A DNA stretch of 64,000 bases from contig JASBNA010000004.1 in NCBI GenBank assembly GCA_038087015.1, forward strand, positions 2,046,001-2,110,000, written 5' to 3'. This document shows, in pieces, positions 50,260-63,868 of this stretch (position 1 is the first letter of the stretch; each line of letters starts with the position of its first letter). The notes beneath the pieces are model-generated. The model worked only from the letters and a program-made list of their open reading frames with translations, had not been told where the DNA came from and searched no databases. The translations under genes and the position numbers were made by a program. The DNA is from Cerrena zonata. Taxonomy: Eukaryota > Basidiomycota > Agaricomycetes > Polyporales > Cerrenaceae.

Positions 50260-53200
50260 TCACCGTCTCAAAGCAGAAAGCATCTTGGCCAACGCGTTGA
50301 TCTGGCCTTTCTGCACCTTCCTCGGACTGGACCCATCGACATCGAGTTCGGCCTGTCCAAGATCAGTTGTGCTTGTAGCAGCATCATGACGCTGTGACAA
50401 CGGAGATGATGGTTGCGAATGCGTGGCAGGGACGCCGGGAGACTTCTGGTTCGGCCATTCGTCGATTGTTCCCAACTTTGACTTGGAGGCAGAAGCCGAC
50501 GGATCTTTCTTGTTTGCGCGACGTTTCGCTGGTGGAGGGGCACCGAACCGCGCTTCGTCGGGGTTGATGTACATTTGACGAGGAAGCTGGTCAAGTTCCC
50601 ATGGTGTACCGGTCATCACTGTAAAAAAAGCAAAAGAAAATCCCCAAAAAATACACGAAGGCGCGCGCGAGAAGAACATAAGTAGAAAAACAACAGGTAA
50701 AGAAAGGGGAGAGCAGCATTGAGTTAATACAATAAATAATGTGTAGATCTAAAGGGCATAGGCTTACGTTTCACATTGGGTGGCAACTGTCCAGTCTCAT
50801 ATGGATACTTGCTCGAACCGCTCCTCCAACTACTCGAACTAACACTCGTCGCAGCAGTACTGACACTCCTCGTACTTCCATTACTATACTTGGTGAACGC
50901 ACTCGAGCTGCTCGAAGCACCAGAGCTACTCATCGAGCTTCTCCAGTTACTCGAAGCCATCGAGGAGGCACTAGAAGCCAAGGGTCGACCACTGCGCGTA
51001 CTCGAAGGAGAAACGGCACGGCGGTCTCGTTCGGAAACAAATGACGGTGCTTGTGAGTGGCCAGCGTTGGAAGAGGGAGGAGGTGGTGGTGGCATCGTCG
51101 ACGAATTCCAACTCGCCGTGCTCGCGTTCTGCTGAGCTTGCTGATACGGTCCAGTGGCACCAAACGCAGATTGAGAACTTGCAGGTCCCCAAACGTTGGT
51201 ACCCTTTCCAGCTTTCCTTCCACGCGGCCAGTTCTGAGTGTCTTCCAACGAGACCTGAGAGTTGTTGGACGACTTGGTGAGGTTGGAAGTCGAGTGAGAA
51301 GCGGGAGCTTGCGATCGCTTGGGTTGATGAGACGTCGTCGAAGGTGGTGGAGCGTTGAGACCCATCAACAAGGTCGTCACGTTGCTTACAGTTGTGCCCA
51401 TCCCATCTGATTGAACAGCTGGCACTGGCGGTGGGTTGTTGTTCGAGCTTCCATGTGAGTTCTTCCCGAAACTGAGCTTCCACTTGCTCGACTTCTTCGA
51501 AATCGAGGCAGTGGTAGGTGTCGTCGGGCTTGGAGCGTGAGCCGACGATGCACTGGAAGCACTGATGTTGAGGAGCGAGGGCCTTCTCGAGCTGGAAGAT
51601 TTGCCGGAAGCAGAAAGCTGCAAGACAGACGTAGAGTGAGAGTTGGAAGTAAGAGAGGGTGGTAGTACAGAAGTTGTTGATGTTTGCGAAGAGACTTGAG
51701 GAAGTACAGATACAGAGTGAGCCGGGGAATTCGAAGACATTGACATAGAGAGAGCGGACATTGAAGAAGGGGCGATATGAGACGGAAGAGCATGTTGGTG
51801 GTGGTGAAGAAGGTGAGCATCGAGCAGGGGACCAGCAGGCGACTTGGAAGTCTTGCTGATCTCCCTCGCCAATGCCTGTGACGCCTCCGCAAGAACGGTG
51901 AGAGTGTCATCAGCATTGTTGTTGGCGTTCTTTCCCTTCCTCGCGCCACGCTTCCTCCGTTTCTGCGTCGACGCACTTCTCGAGGTCGTTTCCTCGACTT
52001 CAATTTCCGCCTCGTTGATTTCGAAACCGTCCTGTTCGGCAGGTTCATCTTGTTCAAGGACACTATGGTCGAGCATCGCGTTGACGTTGAGCATCTCCAT
52101 GGAGGTCTCTTCCATCGGAGCAGGAAGAGACGATCCATCAACCGCCACGAACGACGGTTGTCTCGACAGCGCCCATGAAGCTCTCTGTGAGGGCACTCTC
52201 GAATTGCCTCCAAGAGCCCAACTTGACCTATCACCTGAATAGGGAGCATGTCTCAATGATGGCCTTCGGCTCTGAGGCACCGATGCAAGAGCATATCCAA
52301 CAGTACTTGAGATGGACATGTTGCGTCTGTGTCCAGTGCCAGGCGCCACGCCGTTGAAGAGCGAGGGGAGTTCACGGGCCCAACGACCGAATTCACGAGC
52401 AGAGACTCTAGATGAGTCATCCTGAGGGTCTTCGAGGATACAGAAGACGTTTCGGGTGAGGAATTCGGCGACGGGAAGTGTCATTCCAGTGAAGCGAGAC
52501 ATGAAGAAGGTGATTGGGTCACGGAGATAAAGCTCGAAGGAGGGGCAGACGCCTTGGGTTGTGTCCGACCAGGGATTGTAATGGTACAACCTATACAAAA
52601 TGAGTATTAGCCAAGATATCAACTATATGAAAAAGCAAGACCTACATATTGATAAGCACGATGCCTAGTGACCAGACGTCGGCCGCGCGAGGTGAATAAG
52701 TAGGATGTATGTTATTGCGACATTCTATATTTTTCAATTAGCCTCTATTCTGTCCCAATTTCGAAGAGTTGAGACGACGTACCGAAACTCATATATGGGG
52801 CACTCCCACAATCCATATCCGCACTCTCCTCATCCATCGTTCCCAACCCAAAATCGGTCAATTTCACAACGACTTTCCTCTCTCTCTTCACGATCTTCTC
52901 ACCATCCTTCAATGAAAGCTTGTCAACCCACGCATCTGTTACGATGAAGTTCTCCGGTTTGATGTCTCGGTGGAACACCTTCTGCTCGTGACACGCCGCC
53001 ACGGCATCGCACATCTGCGAGAACATGCTCGCGATGAGTCGAAGCCTCGTATGCGAGAGCAAGTGGCTTGGATGCAACGAGCTGAGGAGCGACGGAGTAG
53101 GTGGAGTGTGAGAAGACGATGGAGGAGACGACGGAGAAGTGGGAGAAGCAGGAGTTCCGGGAGAACTCGCTGTGGGTGACATGAGAGTAGGAGAAACTGG

Positions 53201-54492
53201 GGACTCCGGGGAGTAGTGGTCTCGAGATTGCTCGAGGAAGTAAAACAAGTCTTCGCCTGGAACGAACTCCAGAAGGAGCAAAAGGAACGCTCTGGTCTCG
53301 AGCGTTCGGTAAAGCGTAACGATGTTTGCGTGGGGACGAAGTGACTGGTGCAAGGTCGCCTGTGTACGATGCAATTAGGATAATTCGCTTGTCAAGTAAT
53401 TTAGGATAGACGTACCTCGAACAACTGGGCGTCCAAGGCATCTTCGTCAAGGTTCGCTTTACTGAGCACTTTAACAGCATACTCCCTGCCGTAGACTCGC
53501 TCCTCCTTTTCTCGGACAATATAACCATACCCGTCATCCGAATCCATATCCATCCTTCCAACGGCTGAAACATGACCGTCTACAGAACTCGACGGCGAAC
53601 CAGCAACCATTGCTCTCGAAAGCACCTCACGGACGAGGTAGACCACGGCGTACGACCCAGTTCCCAACTTCCTGACCACCTCAAACTCGGTCGCCGGTTC
53701 TTCGCTAGCGCTATCAAAATGAGGCGCGGGAATCGGGACTTTGTTGACGATGTCATCTTGCAATGGAAGACCTTCACCAACGAGTTCACCAGGTGAAAGC
53801 ACGTCAGCAAGCGTCGATGACAGGGATGACGATCGAGATTGCGTGGTCGAAAAGTAGCCGGAAGTGTCTAACCCGGGCGCAGTATTAGGACGGGAGGCGG
53901 TACCTGTGCTTGGCCGAGAGATGGACGTCCCTGTACCTGGACGAGAGCCGTTGAGTGACGGCAAGTTCGCTTTGAGCGGATGGGGCGAACGAGTCGGGCC
54001 TCCTGTGACGGAAGGAAGCTGACGATGTGTCGGAACGGGACTGGCGGAGGAGAGGGGTCGGGAAGCAGAGATGATTGGGGAAGGAAGTGCGCGGGAAGAG
54101 GAGAGGAGTGGAGAACGGAGCGTGGGTGGTCGTGCAGAAGAGAGAGAAGGAGAAGCGGAACCAGAGGAAATTGAGGGCAAAGAGGCTATTGAGGTAGAGA
54201 TGGCGAGAGCATGAGGATGAGAGGAGGAAGAGGGAGAAAATGCAGGATAAGTGGCTTGACGAGCAGGAGCAAGCTTGTCATGAGTGTTGAGGCCACGCTT
54301 TGAGTTGAAGTGAGAAGAATTAGCTACAAGTGGGTTCGTAGAAGAAGCATTAGAGGGAAGAGTGCTGGTACTTGAACGAGAAGGGTCATCAGAAGAGTCT
54401 CTACTGGGGTGGGAGGACTTTGAAGCAGACTTGGACTTGTGCTTTGAGGAGGAGAGGGAGAGTGGCGGAAGCTGTACGGTATACTGCAACAT
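50260..54492 (-). CDS. KSP1: serine/threonine protein kinase, KSP1/Ran1-like
   Basis: Predicted nutrient/TOR- or PKA-linked Ser/Thr kinase of the fungal KSP1/VHS1/Ran1 group. A Ser-rich N-terminus of about 250 residues begins MLQYTVQLPPL (54492). The kinase domain starts with the glycine loop VRKLGTGSYAVVYLV, an inserted loop, then YAVKVLSKANLDEDALDAQL with the ATP lysine. Next are LRPHANIVTLYRTLETRAFL, LLEFVPGEDLFYFLEQSRDH, a Ser/Pro/Thr insert of about 55 residues, VFHRDIKPENFIV (HRD), KLTDFGLGT (DFG), YMSFECRNN and RAADVWSLGIVLINM. The C-terminal tail of over 600 residues is Ser/Asn/Pro-rich with basic RRKRGARKGK, many RRxS sites (for example RRPSL), and a conserved-looking end (TPWELDQLPRQMYINPDEAR). 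Introns lie near 53345-53415, 52715-52785, 52592-52648 and 50619-50767. Group assignment is by domain order; the yeast orthologue is not proven. Confidence 0.85.
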
Positions 54493-57400
54493 GAAGCTCA
54501 AGGCTGGGGATGGAGATATCCTGGATGAGTATTCCTAACGACACTCTGGAGAACGCAGAGGGTGCGAGCAGGATACGTGGAGGAAGCAGACCGTGTGGAA
54601 GAGGGGGAGAGATGTAGAAAAGCAAGCTATAGGTCTGTCGTGAAGAGGATATGCATGCAGAAGGACCTGGTGACAGCGAGAGGGGGGGAGAGGGGACGAC
54701 GGGGGGTGGGGGGAGCGGGAGCTGGCCTAAGCTGCCTTGGGTGTCGTTGTCGGGGGAGAGGCCGCTTTGACGACGTGCGCGACGTTGAGCGACAGGGACA
54801 GGACGACGGATGCTCTTGGGAGAGAAGAGGCAAGGACGGATAGGCGGCGACTGCAAGAGGCAAGCTGGGATCGGAGTGCGAAAGAGACGCGCGACTTATC
54901 AGACGAGTCAGTGACGGTTGGATTCGCAGTGGTGATGTTGGACTCACTCTGTGCTTGCAGGCTGCAGCTGCTCTAGGCTAGGGATGGGGGGGAGGAAAGG
55001 AAGAAAGGGCCGGTGCGAAATGAATACTTGAGTGAGGGGGGACGGGAGATGGGCCATCTGGAGAGAGCTAGATTGCCATGCACATTGCGATGCTTGCGGA
55101 GGGACGCCCTGGTATGCCATGCTGGGCCACCCATATGGCTCCCGTATGGCTCCCTCCATCTCCGCGTGCTTCCACATGCTACTCTCTGACACATGCCCTC
55201 CCTGTCCCACACTCCCTGCGACAACACGCTACCCTTCCCATCCCCCACCAAACAAACTCTATCTCTTTCCTGTCCAACAACATATCCTCATTTCTTGTCC
55301 TCATTCGCAATCCCTCCTCTACCCACCTCCATAAAACCACCATCCGCTTCGTCTCTCTATACGTAACACTCCCCCGCCCTTGCAACCTCATCAATCCCTA
55401 GCCAGTCTAAACGCCACTGCGCCCCATGTCTCCTACCGCCCAGTCCTCTCCAGTCACAAACACGTTCTCTCACTTCCCTCCCATCACGCTTCACATCCTC
55501 CCCGTCGTACCACTGTCTCACCATATCATTACACACCGTCCAGGCTCGGATCTTTCGCAATTCCTCTCTCTCTCTGAGTTTCGACCCTCTGCCCTACTGT
55601 TTGTTATTTTTCGTCCCATCTCCTTTTGTCGGATGTTTGGGGGACCTATTGTAGACATTTTCCCCATTGTTCCGATTTCAAGAACTGCATGTGTCTCCAT
55701 CATGTATCATTGTATCATTGTAATCAGCATGAACCACGTCACCCAGTTGTCACGGCGAAACAAGCACTCGTTCAATATTATTAGTCGCACAAACAAAACC
55801 GCAATCTCCCGTCGGTTATCTCTCCAAATTCATCGCAACACGATCTACCCTCAAGCTTCTTGCTGCATTGTTGCACGCTTTCCATGACGCCAGAAGAACT
55901 TTTTTTGCAATTTTCTCTGCTTTACTCGAAGCGTGCAATTTGCAAATCCTTAACCGGCCGTACGTACATTAAACCCACAATGTGTCCTTACTTGGGCTAT
56001 ACCCGTCAACCGTCCGTGTGCTCTCTTTTTTGTTATTTCTAACGGGCTATCACCGTTTTTACCGGCGGGGTTGTCTATCCCCCAGCTACCGAGAACCGAG
56101 AGCCGAAAAAAGTTTGAGTTCATAATTCAAGCAGAGCACTTGTGGTAGTAGGATCCGCCAATGTGGAGAGTTCTCTCTCTCGTCAATATCCCTAATACAC
56201 ATATACCGTATACATATGTAAGTAGATCATAACCATACGCAACACCACCGAAAATCCCTTGGTATCCCAAACAAAAGCAAAAAATCATGTTGTCGCACCC
56301 ATGCCAAGACCCGGTTACTCTTCCTCCTTCATGGGGCGTCCTCCCGACCCACACCTACTCACACAGCTCCTCGACCCGGGTATGTCTTTTTTCATACGCC
56401 CAACACACTACACATATACAATTCCACACAACACCGTTAGCCGTCTACCACGCGTTTTAGGTTTAGGGCCATTTGATCCCTATACGCTAACTCCCTCACG
56501 CACAGCTCGAACGTTCGACTTCATGTATGTATGCGTCTATCCATCTAGGCGCATAGACTCCCCGCCGGTAACAAAAACTGATGATGCATGGCACAAAAAT
56601 ACCACCACTCTGATCTCCAGGGTCGCGTATTGACCCATTCAGTACAGCATTCCTACTACCGCTCGCTGTCCAACAGGCACACAACACAAATCCTCATCCA
56701 GGGTCGTCAAGAACCCCCATCGACATTCTGCACCCGAAAACGGGAACCACGATGTATAACAATATACCAAAATATCTAATTCAATTCAGTAATTCAATAC
56801 AGCCTGAGGCTGAGGGAATAGGGAAAAACGTGGTGTGGGTTCTTTATCACTTGTGACCTCGAAAACTCGCAAGCCTTTCAGGGTGGTGTGTATTCACACG
56901 GACCCATGGAGTTGGTAGCTTTGAGCCCCTTGATTGTATGATTATCTAACAGGGTTTTTGTGCTTCGTGAGTATGAGGGCTCTCATACCCATGTATTCGG
57001 AGGGAGAGTTTTACTGTGAGGGTCCTCTGTGATCAGCGCTGGGGAGATAGGTAAGGGACCACTTACAGCTTCAACCTTAACAACAACGCAGATAATGGAT
57101 CATCATGAATTTGTTGTTGATATACTTCAATCCACACAACCAAAGCCTCGACGTATACCGCATACATACAGATAATCAGACATACGCCACAAAGATCATC
57201 CAATTAATTATGAGAGCTCCAAGGAAGTTCCACCCGGTCACTATACCCTCCATACGGCCTCTTTTGGACCCTATACGAAAATTACAGATCTCCCATGTGT
57301 ATCTTCTTGCTCCTCCTCGTGTACCTCTATTTCAAGGAAGATCGCAGCACATCACCACAATACACTCACTGACGTGGTGTTGTGACTTCCAGATTGCCTT

Positions 57401-60400
57401 GAAGGGCTCGTTCCCGAAAACATCGTGGATTTGCGGTGTTTCTTGGAGCCTCTTACGGCCTGTCCTGTCTCGTACATATCAGCCAACGTATCACCGCGCT
57501 GACATCCTCGTGCCACTGTCGATGCGGGTAGTTGATAGTATCACTACTTTGGGACCGTTGGTCCAGACTTTGACCGTCTAACTTCTTTCTTTCCTCTTAG
57601 GTTTACGCATAAAATGCAGACACATATACACGTGTCATCTTACTGCCAGTGGAGCGCACCTCATCGTCAGTGTCACAGTTTTTTTCTTACTCACTTGCCG
57701 TACCGTTTTACGCAGCTCGGATATTCTGTCGAGCAAGCCATACAGTAAAAGCACCCATGAAGCATTGCCGCTTACAATGCTTGGACGACCGGCTCCGGAA
57801 GCTCTATATCCCTCGATGTGTCTATGTCAATGTCAATTGTGTGTATCGCCGTGTGTCTGTCAGTGACGATGCGATGGATGCCGAGAAAGATGACAGGACG
57901 GGGATATGCAAGCAGCAGCATCCCGGCTTCCGGTAGGGCTATGCATCATCAGTCAAGGATTCGAGGAGGGATCGACCATACGTGTCTACGTGTACATGAT
58001 GACTAGTAGGAAGCTGCGGACCTTTTGGTTTCGTTGGATCCTGGCTCCGTGGCGAGTACACCGATACTTGGGCCGACCTATTTCGCGGACCCTATCATAC
58101 TATGTTCGGTGTTCGGTGTTCTCTGACGTACTTAAACCTTCTCTCTATTATTGGTCTTGGTCTGAGTTCCTGCTAAACTCTCTTTTCCACATTGTGTCCC
58201 CCCCCCCTTCTTAGACTCAGGTTGATCCCGAAGAAAAGTAGAAATCTCGGCGGGGCCGGATACAAACTCGGATATGATCGAGAGCTATCAAGAGGCTCCA
58301 CCCAACTTTCAAGGGATGTCAGTCTGAGATAGTACATTCAGCCTCTCTCTTTCTTCTTCGACTTCAGAGTGTCCATGTGGCCGTTTAGCTCGGGTCCTTG
58401 GTTGGATTCTCCCTCGACGCACACATGGGTCGAGTCGCTAAATAGTGGCCGACTATCTCGGGTGGCGAATAGAGGAGGACCTCCATTCTTACAGTCTTCT
58501 TCGTCCAGGTATTCCCTTGCTTCCGCCTTTTCCGCTATCTACGAATCCGACACACTTCAAAGTTCAGATGTTTAAAGACCACGTGTGGTATCGGTAGGTA
58601 CTGACTACCGATTTTACTTGGACGAAATTATGAGACGTTTCACCATTATTATTTCTCGATCTGTGCAACAGCATGCTAAAATTCAGGTTTAACAAACCTT
58701 ATTTTGAGACAATTGCCTCACGAAAGGTTGTCTGTGCCTGCATTTTTGGCTATCACGACGTCAAGCATTGAAATAGGTACTCCTCCATTCCAGACTCAAT
58801 TAAATCTCGAATTGTGGAACACCAAGCCCCAAAATCACAGACATCCGCCTCGAGGCCTTGGTCTCGTATGATTCGGCAACATCACAGCTATTGTCCCTGA
58901 AACAGCGCTCAGGCTGTCGTCAATTCAAAAAGACAGCTTTACCGCACTTCCAAAACCTCGAGGCCATGCTTCCATTTTCGAACCTATTCAAATTCATTCA
59001 TTTTCTTGCCACTCCTCATGTATACCACCGCGACTCTTCGGGTCCGAAGCAAGCCGACGAGTGTTCCCTTCTTATCGTACTATCGATACAGTTATCCTTT
59101 TGCTTCAAGACATATCATGCAGGCTTGTGATCTTCCTTTTTTTTGTTGCTATCATGGTACCGGTATCAACGCGATTGTCACTGAACGATGGGATTTTGAA
59201 CCTAAACTTAGAGGTTAGAGGGTTTCCTCATCGAGCTGTAATCTCTCATCATCTTGATACAATATATATGTTCTATATGTTCTACATGTTCTAGTGGTCT
59301 TGGGTGCTAAAAATGTCCTAATCGTAAGTAACAGCATCGGACGATGGAGTTCTTTGACCCTGTCCTTGCAATTGCCCCTTCTCCCTTTCCCTAAGGGGTG
59401 GTATTTTCACCCCGCCAAGAGGAGCCCATAATGATAAAGTTCAAAATCTCAGTACTGAGTGCCTGTGGGGACGTCCACCGGCACCATCAGCATAGAAAGT
59501 CCAGATTACAAAATATTTACAAGGAACGCCAAATGGAACGCATGCTCTCCTCCCCTTGCTTCCGCTCTCGACTTTTATTCACCGGATGTAGGTACAGCTT
59601 GAACCATGCAAGCCTTTTTGACTGGAAAGGACTTGGCATTTGTGTCCTTTTTTCGCACTGTCAGGGCATCCCGGTACGGGTGTTTACTGACCGTTGCATG
59701 ATTGTGTTCCTAGAAATTGCTGGATGAGCCCGCGATGTTCCTGAGCTTCAATTACAAAGGGTCACGTTCGTCCGTCAGGATAGTTGTAAGACCGTCAGAC
59801 TCAGAGATAGAACGATGATAGAACGATAGGTCGATACGTTATTAGACGTTATTTGGAAAGTCAAGAGGATGAGGATGCGTCCACAGGCACACGACCGACA
59901 ATCGTGGACTTTCAATATCTCTATCGCCTACTGAACTCACCTTTCTATGGTTCGTAAGATAGACAAAAGTCAGAAGACTCGTTGTACTATGCGGTAACTT
60001 TGAGTTGGTGGTTTGTCGTCAACAAAGAACCTTATGTCGTCATGCCGTTATCGCTCTTCCATGTTGTAAGACCGAACTGACCACGTAGGCCGTCCTCACC
60101 GCTCAATACAATCTTTACCTCGAACCACGAGCTCCAATCATCTTGCATATCATTAACATATCGTTTACGAACTTAGGTGCTGCGGTTTCCATTCTGTGTT
60201 ATTGATTGTCTGAACTTAGCATACAAGCAACATGAAATGAGTACGACCGTACGACCGTATCCAAGGGACTTATCCGTGATTTTCCTAACAGCCTTTCTAA
60301 GGATAAATATACTTCGGTAAAGCTGTATGAACACAGGCGAAGCAGATCATGACACCATAGCCATGTGGACACGAATACCTATTCCCCACAGACTTGATGG

Positions 60401-61266
60401 AGGAAACGAACCTAGGTAGCAACCACCCGAAATGAACAGCTCCAGCCATACATGCTTCTGGTCTGATGGAGATATCCCATCATAGTTTGCGGCATGATAA
60501 CAAGCACCATTGGCTTCTGAAAACTCTAACTTGACTCTAACATAACCTTCTTCTCAAGTTGACCACATGTTTACTGCTTTGCTCACCGAGTCTACGCACT
60601 ATTCCGTTGGGCCAGTCGAGTGCGGAACTTCGCGCATTCGGTGTTCGGTAACTTTATCATCCTTCTTTAGTGGTAAGTGGCTAACTGTGGTGGCTGGAAG
60701 GTGGCTCTCGACGGCATGATTGTGCAGTGCATCTCCTCTTCTAGCCTCGGAGACTCGAAGAAACTTCAGATACCGAGATGATGTCGCCGTAAGAGTATCC
60801 GTCTCGGCATACAAAATATATCACGCCGTAAAGCCACCAGCGACCACTTCCCGCGTAACACATGATGCCGCTCTGTAATAGACAGCAGTGAATTATTACA
60901 AGAGATGGCATGTTATGTTATCGGAGAAGGTAGAAGCGGTTGAGTCGAATTAATTATGTCGAGGATTGTTCCTGTGGCCTGCGCCGGTGATGATGTATAT
61001 GATGCATAATGAGGTCTCATTAAAGACAATTATGCAAGCAACAGTCGTTCACAGCCTCGAGATGTACGGTATGCAACGTTCACTGCTTTGGACGGTACGT
61101 GATAAACCAAACTTTGGGTAATCCAATTCCTGACTGTTCGGGTTTTCAGTCCATGATTAGAAATTAAGAATGGAGACGCAGTGATGCACAAACAAAGCAC
61201 AAACATATTTTTTTACAGCCAAAAATACGGAGGAAGAGACCCGAGGTATAGCAATAGTCGCTTTAC
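54493..61266. other. 6.8 kb gene-poor region
   Basis: Upstream of the KSP1-like gene and downstream of UTP6. The first 600 bases are composition-biased and probably promoter/5' leader of the kinase gene. Beyond that many short frames exist (longest 57105-57581 +), none recognised and none forming an exon chain. Simple sequence includes a run of ten C near 58200, ATGTTCTA repeats at 59268-59294 and GATAGAACGAT repeats at 59806-59829. No terminal repeats or transposase motifs seen. Confidence 0.45.
59268..59294. repeat. short TATGTTCTA tandem repeat
   Basis: Three imperfect copies of TATATGTTCTA/TACATGTTCTA in a row, inside the gene-poor region. Minor microsatellite. Confidence 0.55.
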
Positions 61267-63868
61267 CTATAGCGACCCCTCACCATCAACAATCATCCGC
61301 ACGTCTTCTTCCTCCACGTCCGAAGCAACTGTAGAGCTCTTGTTGATCACATCTTTCCACCTCGTTTCCAAGTCGGCTTTATCTCCTCCTTCCAATGCTT
61401 GTAAGGTATTCTTGATGATCTCCACACTCTCTTTCGCTCGGTCATTTTGCAACAACCATGTGGCGTAAGTAAGACCCGAGCTCGAAACGTCAAGCGAAGA
61501 CCAATGGGTGTACACCAGTCGAAGGACAGGATAAAACGTAACAGATGTGAGAATCGGGTTGGATTCGGAACCAGAAATGGACGATGCGATTTTGTTGAAG
61601 ACGCTCTCCCATACATGTGATGTAGGGATATAGGAAAGCATGATCCTTTGGATATATTTCAAGAGGTTCTTTTGAACAACAGCTTCACTTGTGAGCTTGG
61701 AAACCGTCGAGTCGATCACGAGTGACGTGTGGTATTGAAGAAGCTTCTCGTGTACCGTTCTCCATGAGGGAGAGTCTTGCATTCGTAAACTCTCCGTGAG
61801 CAATGTCTGGTAACAAATAGATAACACGAATTGCAAAAAAATGACGAATGATCAGCCAACGTGTATATTATTGCAATCCGAAGTGCGAAAACGAATCGAA
61901 GCGTACCTCTAGAAGCTGTTTTTGTCGCTGGACAAGGTTCTCATTCTCAGAGGTCGCAGCCGCATTCACGCCCCACATCAAGACGTCAATCACTCCTTCA
62001 CCGCTCACATTTTGCCTGGCTTCTTTCCAAGTCTTCTCGACTTCTCTCGTACCACTAGCTCGTTTCGCACCATCCCCATTCTCACCCCCCGGAGAATTCT
62101 CAGAACTCGGAATAAGCAGGGCTTTCTCCGTTTCCAAACGAGCTAGCCATAAACGGGAACCGTTCCGTGTAGACGGCAATGTCGTATACTTACGTGCGAG
62201 TTTGAGGATTTTAGACGATGAGGGAAGTAGTGGTATGTCAATGTCGTTGAGATCCGCTTGAACACGTTTACCGGAGAAGAGGGTCAGGAGGGTCAGATGT
62301 GTCGAAAGAAGGGGTGATAAGGGAATGGTTGAATCAATAGTGTGTTGAATTAGGCTGTGCAATGAACCAAGAAGATAGGCTTGCTGAACGGCAGAAGTTA
62401 AGTTTATTTGGAGTGGGAATAAGGTGAAGTAGCTTGTGTACTTACCAAAGTGGGATCCAGTTCTGTGCGACACCATTTGTCTATAAATTCAGCATATACT
62501 TCGGCAAAGGAATGTAATTGTTCTCGTTCATCACGGGTCTGCGTCCTACCGCTCGAGATAACGTCTCTGATAGTGTTAGAGAGCATTTCGTTTGCTTTCT
62601 TTAGTTGATCTATGAGTTGTGCGCCTTCGATGTCAGCTGTGAGGAAACGTGTAGCGGTTAATTTGATAGCTTGAGCATTATGGGGTAATGTTGTCTGGAG
62701 TAGTGTGTGCAGGTGATCCAAGAGCGATGATCGCAGAGACTGCGGGGATGGATAGGTTGATACGACATCGTGAAGTGAAATGAACAGCTCTGGTTTTGGC
62801 AACGCTGTATGTCATATGAAACCGTCAGATGGGTGAATGACTTCAAAATAAAGCCCAACGGTCACCTTTTGCGGCACTAGAAATCACGGACTTCACTATC
62901 GCGCCACCAAGGATTTCTCGTCTTGCGGCCTCGCTCTCGTCGCCTTCAGGTTCTGCCGCTTCAACTTCCATTCTCTCAACGTCGTCATTCTCAAGAGAAT
63001 CACGTTGTCTTTCCTTCCCCTTCCCTTTGTCATCAAGATTGATTCCGAGAACATTCCATCGTCGACGCATGCTCTCTACAAATCCCAATTCCATTTTCAC
63101 ATATTCCCTCCACATCTCCACACTTTCGGCGTTGAGCCGAATACCGCGTTGGAGAAGGGACCGAGCGGCCGAGGGTGAAAGATGCTCGAGCTCATGTGAG
63201 GCAGCGAGAATATAGAAAGCGGGGATATTAGGGAAAAGTTGAAGTGCTCTATTTGCATTTCCAAGTTACAACGGTGAGTTCTTTTCTCGCAACCGGTGGA
63301 AATACTTACCGTGCAGTTATACGACCGACGAGTGACCTCGCACCCTCTTTTTTTGCTATCTGAATGTACTGTATCCAGAGTCCAGTATCAGACTTAAACT
63401 TTTTGAGTGCACGTTCGAATATTTGAAACTGTCGCCGAACAAGGGCATAGTCAGAAATAGTTGGAGGACCTTTAGGTATTTCTGTAACGGATCGCTGGGT
63501 ATAAGTAGTATAGGAGAGCAAGGAGAATTTGCTCACGCACTAATACGTTCAGCACGTTTTCTCCGCAACGCTTCGAGGCCCATTTCGTAGGTAGCATAGC
63601 GCAAAAAGTCATTCTTCTTTGCTACTCGTCGGACTAATGCAGTCTCGAACGCTGTGCGCTTCTTCATAATCTGTTTGATTTCTTTCTACAAAATCAATCA
63701 ATTAACCGTCATTTTCATACAACGTTAGAACGCACTTGTGTGAAGAGACCTTTTTGTACCAGGTCCTTCAGCTCAGCGAGCATCTATTGGCCTAGATGTC
63801 AACATCAAGTTCGTCAGATAGCCTAACCAGCTACGTACCTGCTCCTGCTGAAATTGTACTCTCTCCAT
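61267..63868 (-). CDS. UTP6: U3 snoRNP protein UTP6 (small-subunit processome)
   Basis: Part of the UTP-B module of the SSU processome, needed for early 18S rRNA maturation in the nucleolus. The start at 63868 (MERVQFQQEQ) splices to MLAELKDLVQKGLFTQKEIK and QIMKKRTAFETALVRRVAKK-NDFLRYATYEMGLEALRRKR, the highly conserved Utp6 N-terminal domain. HAT-like half-TPR repeats follow: LVRRQFQIFERALKKFKSDT, GLWIQYIQIAKKEGARSLVG, RALQLFPNIPAFYILAASHE and SVEMWREYVKMELGFVESMR. The C-terminal half is helical and diverged, ending VRMIVDGEGSL at 61267. About ten introns. Gene appears complete; the window ends 132 bases upstream of its ATG. Confidence 0.92.

Noticed and set aside
50971..52249. Long frames opposite to or shifted from the KSP1-like tail (170-287 codons)
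   Set aside because: They are shadows of the Ser-rich coding tail on the reverse strand, whose splicing and motifs are well supported.
57105..57581. 158-codon + frame in the gene-poor region
   Set aside because: No signal, domain or splice context; length is possible by chance in this composition.
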